Assembly (NCBI GenBank): GCA_003213855.1
Contig: QCMJ01000003.1
Location: 1 to 64,000, forward strand
Reading direction: 5' to 3'
DNA length: 64,000 nucleotides
Source of the DNA: Prochlorococcus sp. AG-418-O03
GTDB lineage: Bacteria; Cyanobacteriota; Cyanobacteriia; PCC-6307; Cyanobiaceae
Below, piece after piece: positions 9,691 to 18,435 of the stretch. The translations under genes and the position numbers were made by a program. How positions within the stretch are numbered: position 1 is the stretch's first letter; the number at the start of each line of letters is the position of its first letter. A model generated the notes under the pieces. It was not told the DNA's origin, made no database searches, and worked only from the letters and a program-made list of their open reading frames with translations.

Positions 9691-11445
9691 TTACTCAAGA
9701 AGCTTGTTTCTGATATCCTCTTCTCTTTTTGCATTTTTAACAATTATTGTTTGTTCCTTATTTAATTCTTTTAGAGGTACTTTAGAGATTTTTAAATTAT
9801 CATCATCATCCATGCTTACTACACAATTAAATTGAAATAAGGGGTCAAGCAATGGGAAATCACTTCTTTGATGTGCGCCCCTACTCTCATTTCTTTTTAG
9901 AGCTGAAACAATTGTCGCTTTTGCACTAAATAAAGAAGATTGTAAATCAAAGATCAATGCTAGATCTTCACAATTATATTGATCGATTCTTACATCAACA
10001 TCACTAAGTTTGGTTTTTATACTTTCAATTTTTGATAACCCTTCTAAAAGTAATGTCTCATTTTTAATCACCCCACAATATTTCCACATTATTAATCGCA
10101 ATTCATTTTGAAGAGGCCTCACTAATTCATTACCATTTTTAATGAACTTATTAATATTTTCATGGGCAATTGAGATGGCTTTATTTGATCTCATTTGCTG
10201 ATTTATATTTTTTGAATATTTTGAAGCTGCAATACCAGCACGTCTTCCAAAAATAATAATTTCTGCCAAAGAATTACCCCCCAAACGATTAGCTCCATGA
10301 AGTCCTCCTGCAACTTCACCAGCTGCAAAAAGACCATCTACAGAGGTAGATAAATCCTCTGGATTAACTAAAATTCCACCCATAGAATAATGAGCAGTTG
10401 GTGCGACTTCCATTGGTGATTTTGAAATATCAAGCATTTGGGCTTCAAGAAATTGTCTGTATATGCTTGGCAGTTTTTCAATAATGAACTCTTTACTTTT
10501 ATGGCTTATATCTAGAAAAACACCTCCATTTTTTGTTCCTCTGCCTTCAATTATTTCTGTATAGTTAGCAATTGCTACTCTATCTCTCGTAGATAATTCC
10601 ATCCTTTTCGGATCATATTCTTTCATAAATCTTTCGCCTTTATTATTTATTAACTTTCCACCCTCTCCTCTTACAGCTTCTGTAACTAAAGTTCCCTCAA
10701 TTTCTTCGGGTAAGACCATCCCAGAAGGGTGGAATTGTACCATTTCCATATCTATTAATTCACATCCTCCTTTTAAACTTAAATAATAACCATCACCTGT
10801 ATTTTCATTTTTTCTAGATGAACTTTTTTTCCATAATCTTGTATGCCCTCCCGTACATAAAATAACTGCATCTGCTAAGTAAACAGTCCTCTCTGAAGTA
10901 GACAAATTAAATGACATTGCTCCAAAGCAGGTATTTTCCCTAATCAATAATTCAGTTACATATTGATTGTCATAAATAGGAATCTTTAATTCATCTGATT
11001 TTTTTAAGAGAGTTTTTAAAATTGACAATCCAGTAAAATCACCTGAATAACAAGTTCTGCGATATTTGTGCGCACCAAAAAATCTTTGATCGAGTTCACC
11101 ATTTTTTAATTTTGCAAAGTTAGCCCCCCATTTATCTATTTCTTTTACTAGTGTTGGTGATTCTTTAGCCATTATCTCAACCTTTAAAGGATCACCAATG
11201 CCATAACCCTCTAAATAAGTATCAATAAAATGCTGTTCCCACGAGTCTTCTTTATCTAAGTTGCCTAAAGCAGCATTTATACCTCCTGCTGCTAGGACGG
11301 TATGAGCATCTGTCTTCGGCCTTTTTCCTAGAATACATACATCGAGACCAGATTTTTTAATTTCAATAGCAGATCTTAAACCAGCTCCACCGCATCCAAT
11401 CACGAGAACATTTGATATCTGAGTGAGATGTTCTTTAACCGTCAA
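9691..11445 (-). CDS. FAD-dependent SdhA/fumarate reductase/L-aspartate oxidase-family flavoprotein
   Basis: N-terminal VLVIGCGGAGLRSAIE dinucleotide fold, HTVLAAGGINAALGN, AEVAGGLHGANRLGGNSLAEIIIFGRRAG. Confidence 0.85.
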   Translation of the reverse strand: MTVKEHLTQISNVLVIGCGGAGLRSAIEIKKSGLDVCILGKRPKTDAHTVLAAGGINAALGNLDKEDSWEQHFIDTYLEGYGIGDPLKVEIMAKESPTLVKEIDKWGANFAKLKNGELDQRFFGAHKYRRTCYSGDFTGLSILKTLLKKSDELKIPIYDNQYVTELLIRENTCFGAMSFNLSTSERTVYLADAVILCTGGHTRLWKKSSSRKNENTGDGYYLSLKGGCELIDMEMVQFHPSGMVLPEEIEGTLVTEAVRGEGGKLINNKGERFMKEYDPKRMELSTRDRVAIANYTEIIEGRGTKNGGVFLDISHKSKEFIIEKLPSIYRQFLEAQMLDISKSPMEVAPTAHYSMGGILVNPEDLSTSVDGLFAAGEVAGGLHGANRLGGNSLAEIIIFGRRAGIAASKYSKNINQQMRSNKAISIAHENINKFIKNGNELVRPLQNELRLIMWKYCGVIKNETLLLEGLSKIESIKTKLSDVDVRIDQYNCEDLALIFDLQSSLFSAKATIVSALKRNESRGAHQRSDFPLLDPLFQFNCVVSMDDDDNLKISKVPLKELNKEQTIIVKNAKREEDIRNKLLE

Positions 11446-11517
11446 TTTTAAGTTAAATTATTAATTTAATTTTAACTCTTGGCTTTCAAAGATATAAATA
11501 ATTTTAATATTTTAAAT

Positions 11518-11539
11518 GTGGTCAAATAGTGGTCAAATG
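11518..11539 (+). repeat. cassette 3 right arm-type repeats (GTGGTCAAATA, GTGGTCAAATG)
   Basis: 11-bp period; matches the left site. Confidence 0.9.
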
Positions 11540-11626
11540 TTGCTTAATTTGTCTATACAAACTGCGCATAACTAAGCAAAAAATTATCTATAGCTTGAAA
11601 ACCTTGTGCTGCACTAAAGCTGTTAA

Positions 11627-11672
11627 GTGCTTTGGGAGCACTAGGTCGCAGGTTCGAATCCTGTCGCCCCGA
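11627..11672 (+). repeat. tRNA-Pro 3' fragment, copy 4 (att-like)
   Basis: GTGCTTTGGGAGCACTAGGTCGCAGGTTCGAATCCTGTCGCCCCGA, identical to the intact tRNA. Confidence 0.97.
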
Positions 11673-11693
11673 CCATTTAAAACCAAGTCATAG

Positions 11694-11719
11694 AGAGAGT
11701 TTCCCAGACTCTCTTTTTT
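11694..11719 (+). terminator. terminator-like hairpin after copy 4
   Basis: AGAGAGT-TTCCCAG-ACTCTCTTTTTT; compensatory change relative to copy 3. Confidence 0.85.
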
Positions 11720-11745
11720 ATTGTTTACTGTCTCATATTGCGAAA

Positions 11746-11769
11746 GGGTAGCTCTAGGGGTAGCTCATA
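11746..11769 (+). repeat. cassette 4 left arm-type repeats (GGGTAGCTCTAG, GGGTAGCTCATA)
   Basis: 12-bp period; matches 13399-13422. Confidence 0.85.
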
Positions 11770-11825
11770 CGAAGTACTTTGATCTACTTTGTGCCTACCT
11801 TAATGACTTAATTAATACTAATTCA

Positions 11826-13253
11826 TTAAAACTGCCATCTAAAACCACCTCCATAGGACTGTTCGTCTCCTCCCTCTGCCAAGCCATATTCTGCATTTAA
11901 ATTAAACATAAAATCTTTTGTACATACAAAATCAGCTCCAACTTTTACAGAGCCATTATGCTGACCAAATGTTTTAGCAGAAACCAAAGTAGTTGCATCA
12001 GAACTTCCGGTTACTCCTCCTTTAAGAGCTCTATGATTATCATCGTTATAGGTATCCATTTCATAATTCAGAGCAATAGATGGAACTAAAATCCACTTTC
12101 CTCCTTCCATCGGGATTTGCTTATCTACACTAATTCCTATTTTAAATAGAAGAGATTCTGCTTGATTGGATTCAAGTGTTATTAAATCTCCACTACCAGA
12201 TTCACTGAATCCATCTTGAGTATGAGCAGCATAAGCAACTCCTAAAGTTGGTTGTAAACGGATTGGGGTTTTAATATTTTTTATATTCTTTTTTATATCC
12301 CAGATACCATTTATCTCTGCTGTATATCCATCAGTATCGTAGGCAGAAGTTGCTGATGTGGTTGAATAATTTCTATTCCCTTTGTAATCAAAGTCGGCTC
12401 CACCAATCATTCCTTTTAATGTGAATTTATCACTTACTTTCTTAACTCCATAAATAGAATAGTGAGTGTTAGTAGAACTCAAACTAGCTGTTGTACTGGA
12501 GAAGTTGTAATTATCTAAATTAGAGGAACCAACGCCATATGTAATACCAGCTTTCCATTTATCATTAATAGTTTTCTCTACATTAATTGAAGTATTTAAT
12601 TTTGCATAATCATATCCGCCATAACTGCTATTACCGTTAACAGAAGCAGTTGTATTCTTGGCATTGGTATAAACACAATAATCAGTATCTCCAATCACCC
12701 AACCATAGTTATTACATTCGCCTGCTTTAGCTAAAACCAAGTCTCTATTATTTTTTATTGATGCCAATCCAATATTCTGCATCGCTGCATAAGGCTGAAC
12801 CCATTCTGTATGGAGGTTTGTAGATAAAGTTGAAGCTATTGCATAAGAATAAGCAGTACTTACACCTGGGCAAAATTCTGGGCAATGTATTAAATTCGCA
12901 CCAAATGAAGTTTTATAGTAAATAGATACATAAGAACCATTTTTTGCATACCCAAACAAGGGGGTCATACCTCCACTAGGATAGAATATATCTGCAGAAT
13001 TAATAAAAGCTTCGGCAAAAGTTTCTGTCAGTGAACTATTCCCCCACCATGGCATACTTTCAACGCTGAAAAGGCTTGGTAAAGCGTTATAAGAAGTACT
13101 TTGCGAAGTTATAATATACTGAGAACCATTTACTGTAATAGTTGCTTCGTTTGAATAGGCTGGATTGAGAACACTTAAGCTGGATAAAGTAGTAATTAAT
13201 AAAGATCTAAAGAGAAACTGATTTTTTTGTTTTTTAGCACTAATAAATTTCAT
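11826..13253 (-). CDS. autotransporter-domain outer-membrane protein
   Basis: Signal-like N-terminus, C-terminal amphipathic beta strands ending in aromatic residue (GGGFRWQF). Confidence 0.7.
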   Translation of the reverse strand: MKFISAKKQKNQFLFRSLLITTLSSLSVLNPAYSNEATITVNGSQYIITSQSTSYNALPSLFSVESMPWWGNSSLTETFAEAFINSADIFYPSGGMTPLFGYAKNGSYVSIYYKTSFGANLIHCPEFCPGVSTAYSYAIASTLSTNLHTEWVQPYAAMQNIGLASIKNNRDLVLAKAGECNNYGWVIGDTDYCVYTNAKNTTASVNGNSSYGGYDYAKLNTSINVEKTINDKWKAGITYGVGSSNLDNYNFSSTTASLSSTNTHYSIYGVKKVSDKFTLKGMIGGADFDYKGNRNYSTTSATSAYDTDGYTAEINGIWDIKKNIKNIKTPIRLQPTLGVAYAAHTQDGFSESGSGDLITLESNQAESLLFKIGISVDKQIPMEGGKWILVPSIALNYEMDTYNDDNHRALKGGVTGSSDATTLVSAKTFGQHNGSVKVGADFVCTKDFMFNLNAEYGLAEGGDEQSYGGGFRWQF

Positions 13254-13398
13254 GATTTTTAAAAATTATCTTCATAAGTATTTTTTCCTATATTAGCCAA
13301 GAAAAACTAGAATTCTAGTTTTAAAAAACTCACATATACTTAATATCTTTTATCTTAATTATTCGACTTAACAGGCATTGGGCACTATGTCGTGGAGG

Positions 13399-13422
13399 GG
13401 GTAGCTAGGGGGGTAGCTAAGG
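13399..13422 (+). repeat. cassette 4 right arm-type repeats (GGGTAGCTAGGG, GGGTAGCTAAGG)
   Basis: 12-bp period; matches the left site. Confidence 0.85.
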
Positions 13423-13545
13423 TTACGTATTAACTATATACAAGTACGTACTTTGTGCAATATGCAGTCTCAAACTCGTTCCACTAACTACCTTATACTC
13501 TAGTTATAGCTTAGATTTATTGGATATTCTCAAATTAACAAAGGA

Positions 13546-13601
13546 GTGCTTTGGGAGCACTAGGTCGCAGGTTCGAATCCTGTCGCTCCGACTCTTCAAA
13601 A
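13546..13601 (+). repeat. tRNA-Pro 3' fragment, copy 5 (att-like)
   Basis: One difference from the tRNA (CGCTCCGA). Confidence 0.95.
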
Positions 13602-13613
13602 CCAAGTCATACT

Positions 13614-13639
13614 AGCGAGTTACCTAGACTCGCTTTTTT
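13614..13639 (+). terminator. terminator-like hairpin after copy 5
   Basis: AGCGAGT-TACCTAG-ACTCGCTTTTTT. Confidence 0.85.
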
Positions 13640-13652
13640 ATTGGAAATATTT

Positions 13653-13687
13653 GTCCACGCCTAAAGTGGACAAATAGTGGACAACTT
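13653..13687 (+). repeat. cassette 5 left arm-type repeats (GTCCAC inverted, GTGGACAAATA, GTGGACAACTT)
   Basis: 11-bp period; no matching right site found. Confidence 0.8.
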
Positions 13688-13825
13688 CAATTCTGCTTAA
13701 CGGCAATTTTCTTGCTTTTTTCTTATTTTTTCGTAAGTATGCGTATATAGGCTCTAATTTTCTCTAAATAGCTCTAATACTGGCTTATTTAGGCTTATTT
13801 TCCTCTAAAAAATGTCACATGGGGG

Positions 13826-14113
13826 TTGACTATTATGCAAATTCCAGACGAAATGTTGAAAGAAATTAGAGAAAGTGGATACGATCAAGAGCTTGTATTT
13901 ACACAAATAAGAAAGCTATTAGACAGCGATAAAGCAATTAAAGAAAACGAGTACAATCTAGAGCTTATAGACAATTACTTATTAGACAAAGATCCACAAG
14001 AACTATCTAAAAATGCTGCTGAGATAGTTATGGCAGCAGAGCTTATAGACAACTACTTATTAGATAAAAGATTTATGAGAGAACTTGAAGATGAAGAATA
14101 TGATGCTGCTTAA
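13826..14113 (+). CDS. small hypothetical protein with internal repeat
   Basis: 95 aa; LELIDNYLLDK and AELIDNYLLDK repeated. Confidence 0.5.
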   Translation: MTIMQIPDEMLKEIRESGYDQELVFTQIRKLLDSDKAIKENEYNLELIDNYLLDKDPQELSKNAAEIVMAAELIDNYLLDKRFMRELEDEEYDAA

Positions 14114-14358
14114 AAATAACTATTAAATATAGATGTTTTCTTCCAACCTTCGTTTAGTAGTTCCTTATATTCTTTTCTTGCAACCTCAACAGTTTCTACC
14201 CTGCTACCTTTCATTAATGGTTTACTTGATCGTTTATAAACGCATCCGTATGAAATCATCATTGCATCTATTGAAGGAGATGGTTTAGATACATCTTCAA
14301 ATGGTTCAAATACTTTTATTCTGCTTCTGTCCTTATTAATAAGAGTAAATTTCTCCAT
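14110..14358 (-). CDS. DUF1651-like small protein
   Basis: 82 aa; KEYKELLNEGWKK C-terminus resembles other small ORFs here (28635, 44597 relic). Confidence 0.5.
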   Translation of the reverse strand: MEKFTLINKDRSRIKVFEPFEDVSKPSPSIDAMMISYGCVYKRSSKPLMKGSRVETVEVARKEYKELLNEGWKKTSIFNSYF

Positions 14359-14411
14359 AAAAAAATTATAGACAAAAAAAGAGGTTTAAAGCTCCACATG
14401 ATTTTGAAAAA

Positions 14412-14642
14412 GTGGACAAACTAGGTGTGCTTTGGGATGATAAAAAAAGAATGGAAGAAAATTTGATTACTAAATTGGATGATACCTCTTGGCAGAAAGA
14501 GTTCTTGGAGATGAAGTCACATTCAACTTCAGATGTAAGACTTCTAATGCAAGGTGCAAAAGGATTCAGGGATGCTTGGCACTTAGGTTCTCTGCATGAG
14601 GAATACAAAATCATGAAACGCCGAGAGCACCAACAACAGTAG
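14412..14642 (+). CDS. small hypothetical protein
   Basis: 76-aa ORF; overlaps an unlikely minus-strand ORF. Confidence 0.4.
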   Translation: MDKLGVLWDDKKRMEENLITKLDDTSWQKEFLEMKSHSTSDVRLLMQGAKGFRDAWHLGSLHEEYKIMKRREHQQQ

Positions 14643-14721
14643 TAACTAAATAACGAATCCCAAAATAAAAAAAATCTAATTTAGAATAAATCTGAAGGTT
14701 TTAGAAGTAAATTTTATAAAC

Positions 14722-14917
14722 AAAAAAAAGGGCGTTAGGTTCGCCCCAATAAAAAAGCGTGATAATCCCCATCACCCAGCCTTTTAAAAATCATAGCACT
14801 ATATATAGTGTTTTTAAGTAACAAAAATTACCTATCCATGGGGTTGTTTGTTCCTTTTTAATTTGTCATGATAGAAATCCCCATCATCCAGGCTCGCAAG
14901 GGTCTTTTTTTTTGCCT
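14722..14917 (-). ncRNA. candidate structured RNA/repeat element, copy A
   Basis: About 190 nt closely similar to 44401-44592 in inverted orientation; minus strand ends in GGGCGAACCTAACGCCCTTTTTTTT terminator. Confidence 0.55.
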
Positions 14918-15033
14918 GCGATAACAAATATGTGAAGGATTCAAAAAAAACAACATAATAACAGTCTCTGTAGATACACAAAAATTCCATCACAAAGTAT
15001 TAGGATAATTTTACTGAAGTTAAGGTATTCAAT

Positions 15034-15282
15034 ATGTCACTAAAAAATCAAACTAATGGTATTTATCCATGGGATTATCAAATAGGAGATGATAATTTCC
15101 AATTAGAACCTTGGATTCTAGAGAAAGGAAAAGAATATGTGTCTATTGAGAAAAATATAGATAACAAAGGTTTTTTTTATTTACAAAAGAATGCGGAGAA
15201 ACGTCTTTCTCTAAGCGCGATACAAATAAAATCGACATATGACCATTTGATGAATTTTGGATATAAGTTGCGAATTAGCTAG
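15034..15282 (+). CDS. small hypothetical protein
   Basis: 82-aa ORF. Confidence 0.45.
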   Translation: MSLKNQTNGIYPWDYQIGDDNFQLEPWILEKGKEYVSIEKNIDNKGFFYLQKNAEKRLSLSAIQIKSTYDHLMNFGYKLRIS

Positions 15283-15434
15283 TTCTAATTTTCTAAAACT
15301 AAATTTTAGCGATATTTAACTTTGGTTTTACAAAATTAAATAAGAATATGAAATGATTTATAGGTGTTGAATCAAAAACTAATTATTTGTTTTAAATAAT
15401 AAAAATCTATTATTAAATTATTAATATACAAAAA

Positions 15435-15575
15435 ATGGAAATAACTTTAAAAGAAGATAGCTCATTAGGTTTAGAGTCCTACGTTGATTTAGGTTTTAAT
15501 TCTGAAGAGGAGCTTGAATTAGAAATTTCAAAACTTATTAAAATTAGACCTGAATTTGAAAATAATCTAAATTAA
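15435..15575 (+). CDS. very small hypothetical protein (46 aa)
   Basis: Read by eye: MEITLKEDSSLGLESYVDLGFNSEEELELEISKLIKIRPEFENNLN. Confidence 0.35.
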   Translation: MEITLKEDSSLGLESYVDLGFNSEEELELEISKLIKIRPEFENNLN

Positions 15576-15865
15576 ATTTCATAATCGAGTGTAATTCAAT
15601 AAAAAATTTAAGGAGAATTAATAGCTATTAATAAATAAAGGATATTAATGAACCTAAAAATCCATATAAATTTTTTAGAAAAATATTTAGCTGATTTTGT
15701 AAATGATATTGAATATAAAACGATTACAAAAAAATTGAAAGAATATTATTTAATGGCGGACGTTGATGATCAAATTTTTCATCATTTTTGTTCTTAAATT
15801 TAAGTGTATAGTCGAAATTAAAATCATTTTTACGACCTAGTTAATATGAGGCACAAGGGCGTATA

Positions 15866-15888
15866 GGGCCTCTAGAGGGGGCTCTAAG
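15866..15888 (+). repeat. cassette 5 right arm-like repeat (GGGCCTCTAGAG, GGGGCTCTAAG)
   Basis: About 12-bp spacing; resembles the cassette 4 family, not the cassette 5 left site. Confidence 0.45.
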
Positions 15889-16011
15889 TTTTATAAACAT
15901 ATTGCATAATCTTCGAAGATTTAGCATTAAGCTGTCTCAAACTTGTTCCACCATCTGTAGTTAGTCTAGACTATAAATAAAGTCTCAAGGTTTTCTTAAA
16001 AATAACGACCA

Positions 16012-16057
16012 GTACTTAGGGAGGAGCAGGTCGCAGGTTCGAATCCTGTCACCCCTA
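16012..16057 (+). repeat. degenerate tRNA-Pro 3' fragment, copy 6
   Basis: GTACTTAGGGAGGAGCAGGTCGCAGGTTCGAATCCTGTCACCCCTA. Confidence 0.9.
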
Positions 16058-16080
16058 CTCAATCAAATCCAAGTCATAAT

Positions 16081-16105
16081 AGCGAGTCTCCGAACTCGCT
16101 TTTTT
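16081..16105 (+). terminator. terminator-like hairpin after copy 6
   Basis: AGCGAGT-CTCCGA-ACTCGCTTTTTT. Confidence 0.85.
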
Positions 16106-16133
16106 ATTTATCATAAGTCTCAATAATTTTAAT

Positions 16134-16155
16134 AGCGATTAAAAAACAATTATTT
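16134..16155 (+). repeat. cassette 6 left arm-like repeat (AGCGATTAAAA, AACAATTATTT)
   Basis: 11-bp period, degenerate; AGCGATTA also at the right end. Confidence 0.45.
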
Positions 16156-16332
16156 GTATGGCTTTGAAATACCTAGTAGGTTTAATAGCTAATTATCACT
16201 AGCCTTATTCCACCCCTCTTTGATAGGCCTCCAACCTTGAGTTAGCAACCATTATGAATTTCTTCCTTAACCTCTTACATCTTTAATTCTTTAATCCTTC
16301 GTGGACTCTTTTCTTTGAAGTTTTATTAAATT

Positions 16333-17052
16333 TCAAACTTTGATGATGGGATTTATAATTTTGATATTAAAAAAATTTCCAAAAAAATCATTGAAATTCA
16401 TCTCTGCAATATAAGGAAGATAGGGTTCAAAAAAAGTGCCATTCCTAGAATACAAACCAATCACATATGTCAATGGTTTTTTGTAAAAAGAATTTTCTGT
16501 ATGAATATCTATTACACCATTATGAATTGCTTGTTCATAAGTAAATGGAACATTATCTTTATCCACCAAAATAAATGGTTCATTGCTATCAACACCTAAC
16601 CAACCTCTAGAAGTCAAGACTTCAGTTACAGCATGTGAAGGAGACCCTGGAATTAGAAGATTAAAATAACCTCTTTTTTCTGTCCAATTCAAATGAACAT
16701 GCCTTACTTTAAGCCCATAAATTTGCAAAGCTTGCTCGGTAATCCTAGATCTGTCAAAACAGCATGCAGTATTTTTATTAATGACTTCTATAGAGCCTAA
16801 ATTTATAAATTTCCCACGGCAATTAGTATTTTCTATTAACTTCAATTGTGCTTCTTGAATACTTTTAATACAAATGATTTCTTTTTCATATGTATTGAGA
16901 TTTATGCATTCTTTATTTATATTCAATAATTTTGTTATTTCATGATCATCTGTAGTAACTGTTTTAGTTACTCTTATGGAAGCAAAACTATATATAGAGA
17001 TAGAAATTCCTAATAATGTAAAAAATATTTTAGGTAACTTTTTCAAATACAT
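16333..17052 (-). CDS. transglutaminase-like cysteine-protease-fold secreted protein
   Basis: Ordered Cys (TACCFDRSR), His (SHAVTEV), Asp (GVDSNEP); N-terminal signal/TM. Confidence 0.6.
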   Translation of the reverse strand: MYLKKLPKIFFTLLGISISIYSFASIRVTKTVTTDDHEITKLLNINKECINLNTYEKEIICIKSIQEAQLKLIENTNCRGKFINLGSIEVINKNTACCFDRSRITEQALQIYGLKVRHVHLNWTEKRGYFNLLIPGSPSHAVTEVLTSRGWLGVDSNEPFILVDKDNVPFTYEQAIHNGVIDIHTENSFYKKPLTYVIGLYSRNGTFFEPYLPYIAEMNFNDFFGNFFNIKIINPIIKV

Positions 17053-17110
17053 ATATAAATTTAAATATCTTTTAGTGTAAATAATAAATCAATAAAGTCT
17101 TTTCTGTCCC

Positions 17111-17154
17111 TGCCAATTTACTGCCATTCTTTAGCGATTATCTGGCGATTAATT
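17111..17154 (+). repeat. cassette 6 right arm-type repeats (TGCCAATTTAC TGCCATTCTT, then AGCGATTATCT GGCGATTAATT)
   Basis: 11-bp period. Confidence 0.7.
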
Positions 17155-17276
17155 GCATACCTAAGGATAATATTGTATATCTTTGGCCTGTTTTTAAGAC
17201 TTGAAATTTTATATCTATAGCAACTAACTAGCTATAGCCTCACTTGTTTATTTAACTTACTGTCTCGAATTGGAGG

Positions 17277-17336
17277 GCGGGTGCTTAGGGAGCACTAGGT
17301 CGCAGGTTAGAATCCTGTCGCCCCAAATCTAACAAT
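17277..17336 (+). repeat. tRNA-Pro 3' fragment, copy 7
   Basis: GCGGGTGCTTAGGGAGCACTAGGTCGCAGGTTAGAATCCTGTCGCCCCAA. Confidence 0.93.
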
Positions 17337-17345
17337 CCAAGTTAT

Positions 17346-17371
17346 AGACAGATTCCTCAGCCTGTCTTTTT
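17346..17371 (+). terminator. terminator-like hairpin after copy 7
   Basis: AGACAG-ATTCCTCAGC-CTGTCTTTTT; different stem sequence, pairing kept. Confidence 0.8.
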
Positions 17372-17385
17372 AATGGGCATATAAT

Positions 17386-17420
17386 GACCACAATAGTTGT
17401 GGTCAAATTGCGGTCAAAGA
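17386..17420 (+). repeat. cassette 7 left arm-type repeats (GACCAC inverted, GTGGTCAAATT, GCGGTCAAAGA)
   Basis: 11-bp period. Confidence 0.8.
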
Positions 17421-17423
17421 TGC

Positions 17424-17837
17424 CTAATTGAAAGGTGAAGTGTTATTAGTAGGAGCTATTAGTAGGATTTCAAAAACAATTCCAGTCAAAGCAATAGGCA
17501 ATACCCAAATACCAATAAATCTATGATCAAAAAATCTTAAATGATCTTCACTCCTGAAAACACTTTGTAAAGAAGTAAATAGGGTTTCTGGTCGCTTATA
17601 AGATGGCCCATTTACAGAAGGAGAATATGGCTTAACAAAGGCTGAAGAAGCAGAAAACTTTGCAATTTTTCTTAAAAAATAAATAGGTAAAACCCATATA
17701 GCAACGAATCTTCCACCAAGCCACTGTCTCGCATTAGGCAGAGCATACTCTTTGATAGATTTATTCTCTGGCATTCCAGATTCCAAATTCTTATAAATTT
17801 TTTCTAATGTAGATTCATTATTTGATTTATTCATCAT
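17424..17837 (-). CDS. small membrane protein with two similar RF(V/I)xIWVLPI segments
   Basis: RFVAIWVLPIYFL and RFIGIWVLPIALTGIVFEI within 137 aa. Confidence 0.55.
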   Translation of the reverse strand: MMNKSNNESTLEKIYKNLESGMPENKSIKEYALPNARQWLGGRFVAIWVLPIYFLRKIAKFSASSAFVKPYSPSVNGPSYKRPETLFTSLQSVFRSEDHLRFFDHRFIGIWVLPIALTGIVFEILLIAPTNNTSPFN

Positions 17838-17880
17838 TTTATTTTAAGAAAATTTACTTTAATAAGGTGTAATAAATAAA

Positions 17881-18000
17881 AATATTCCTAACTACTAAAA
17901 TAACTAAAACGTAGTTAGGAATATTTTCGTTGGCTAGGTTCATAAAGACGGAATCTATACCGTTGCAGATACGCCAAATATCTACATATTCTTTATAAAG
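17881..18000. ncRNA. candidate structured RNA element, copy 1
   Basis: Three hairpins: AATATTCCTAACTAC/GTAGTTAGGAATATT, ACGG/CCGT, AGAT/ATCT; same architecture as 18110-18230. Confidence 0.5.
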
Positions 18001-18109
18001 AAAAAACTCTTTTTTTAAAAGTAAATAATATACATAAGAAAGAATAATATTTAATAATTTAGAGTTTTAATTAAGAATTTAATTTAATATTCATGACTTT
18101 TAAAAATAT

Positions 18110-18230
18110 TTAAACCTCATTTTCTAAGATTGCGAAAAAGAAAATGAGGTCAAAGGGAGGTTCTCATTACGAACCGCTTTATCAAAGCTAGCGGTTAGTA
18201 GATTGCCCTAATATCTACTTATATATTTAT
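18110..18230. ncRNA. candidate structured RNA element, copy 2
   Basis: Three hairpins: CCTCATTTTCT/AGAAAATGAGG, ACCGC/GCGGT, GTAGAT/ATCTAC. Confidence 0.5.
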
Positions 18231-18301
18231 ATAATGAGTTTTAGAATACAGGAAGATTAATTTTATACAATTAAGTGTTTAATATTTTATGTGATTATTG
18301 A

Positions 18302-18400
18302 TTAGAAAAAGCTAATTAATGTACTTACTATAGTTATTGAAAGATAAAAAAATGCATAAAGAGAAACTGCAAAAAACAAATACTGTTCTATTGGAATCAT
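18302..18400 (-). CDS. single-TM micro-protein (32 aa)
   Basis: Read by eye: MIPIEQYLFFAVSLYAFFYLSITIVSTLISFF. Confidence 0.45.
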   Translation of the reverse strand: MIPIEQYLFFAVSLYAFFYLSITIVSTLISFF

Positions 18401-18435
18401 AAGAAGGTGTTAATTTAAAGGGTAAGAAAGTTTGA

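Noticed and set aside
14412-14440. GTGGACAAACTAGGTGTGCTTTGGGA, resembling an arm motif next to a tRNA-fragment start
   Set aside because: Only short matches within an ORF, wrong spacing and no T-arm sequence; probably chance.
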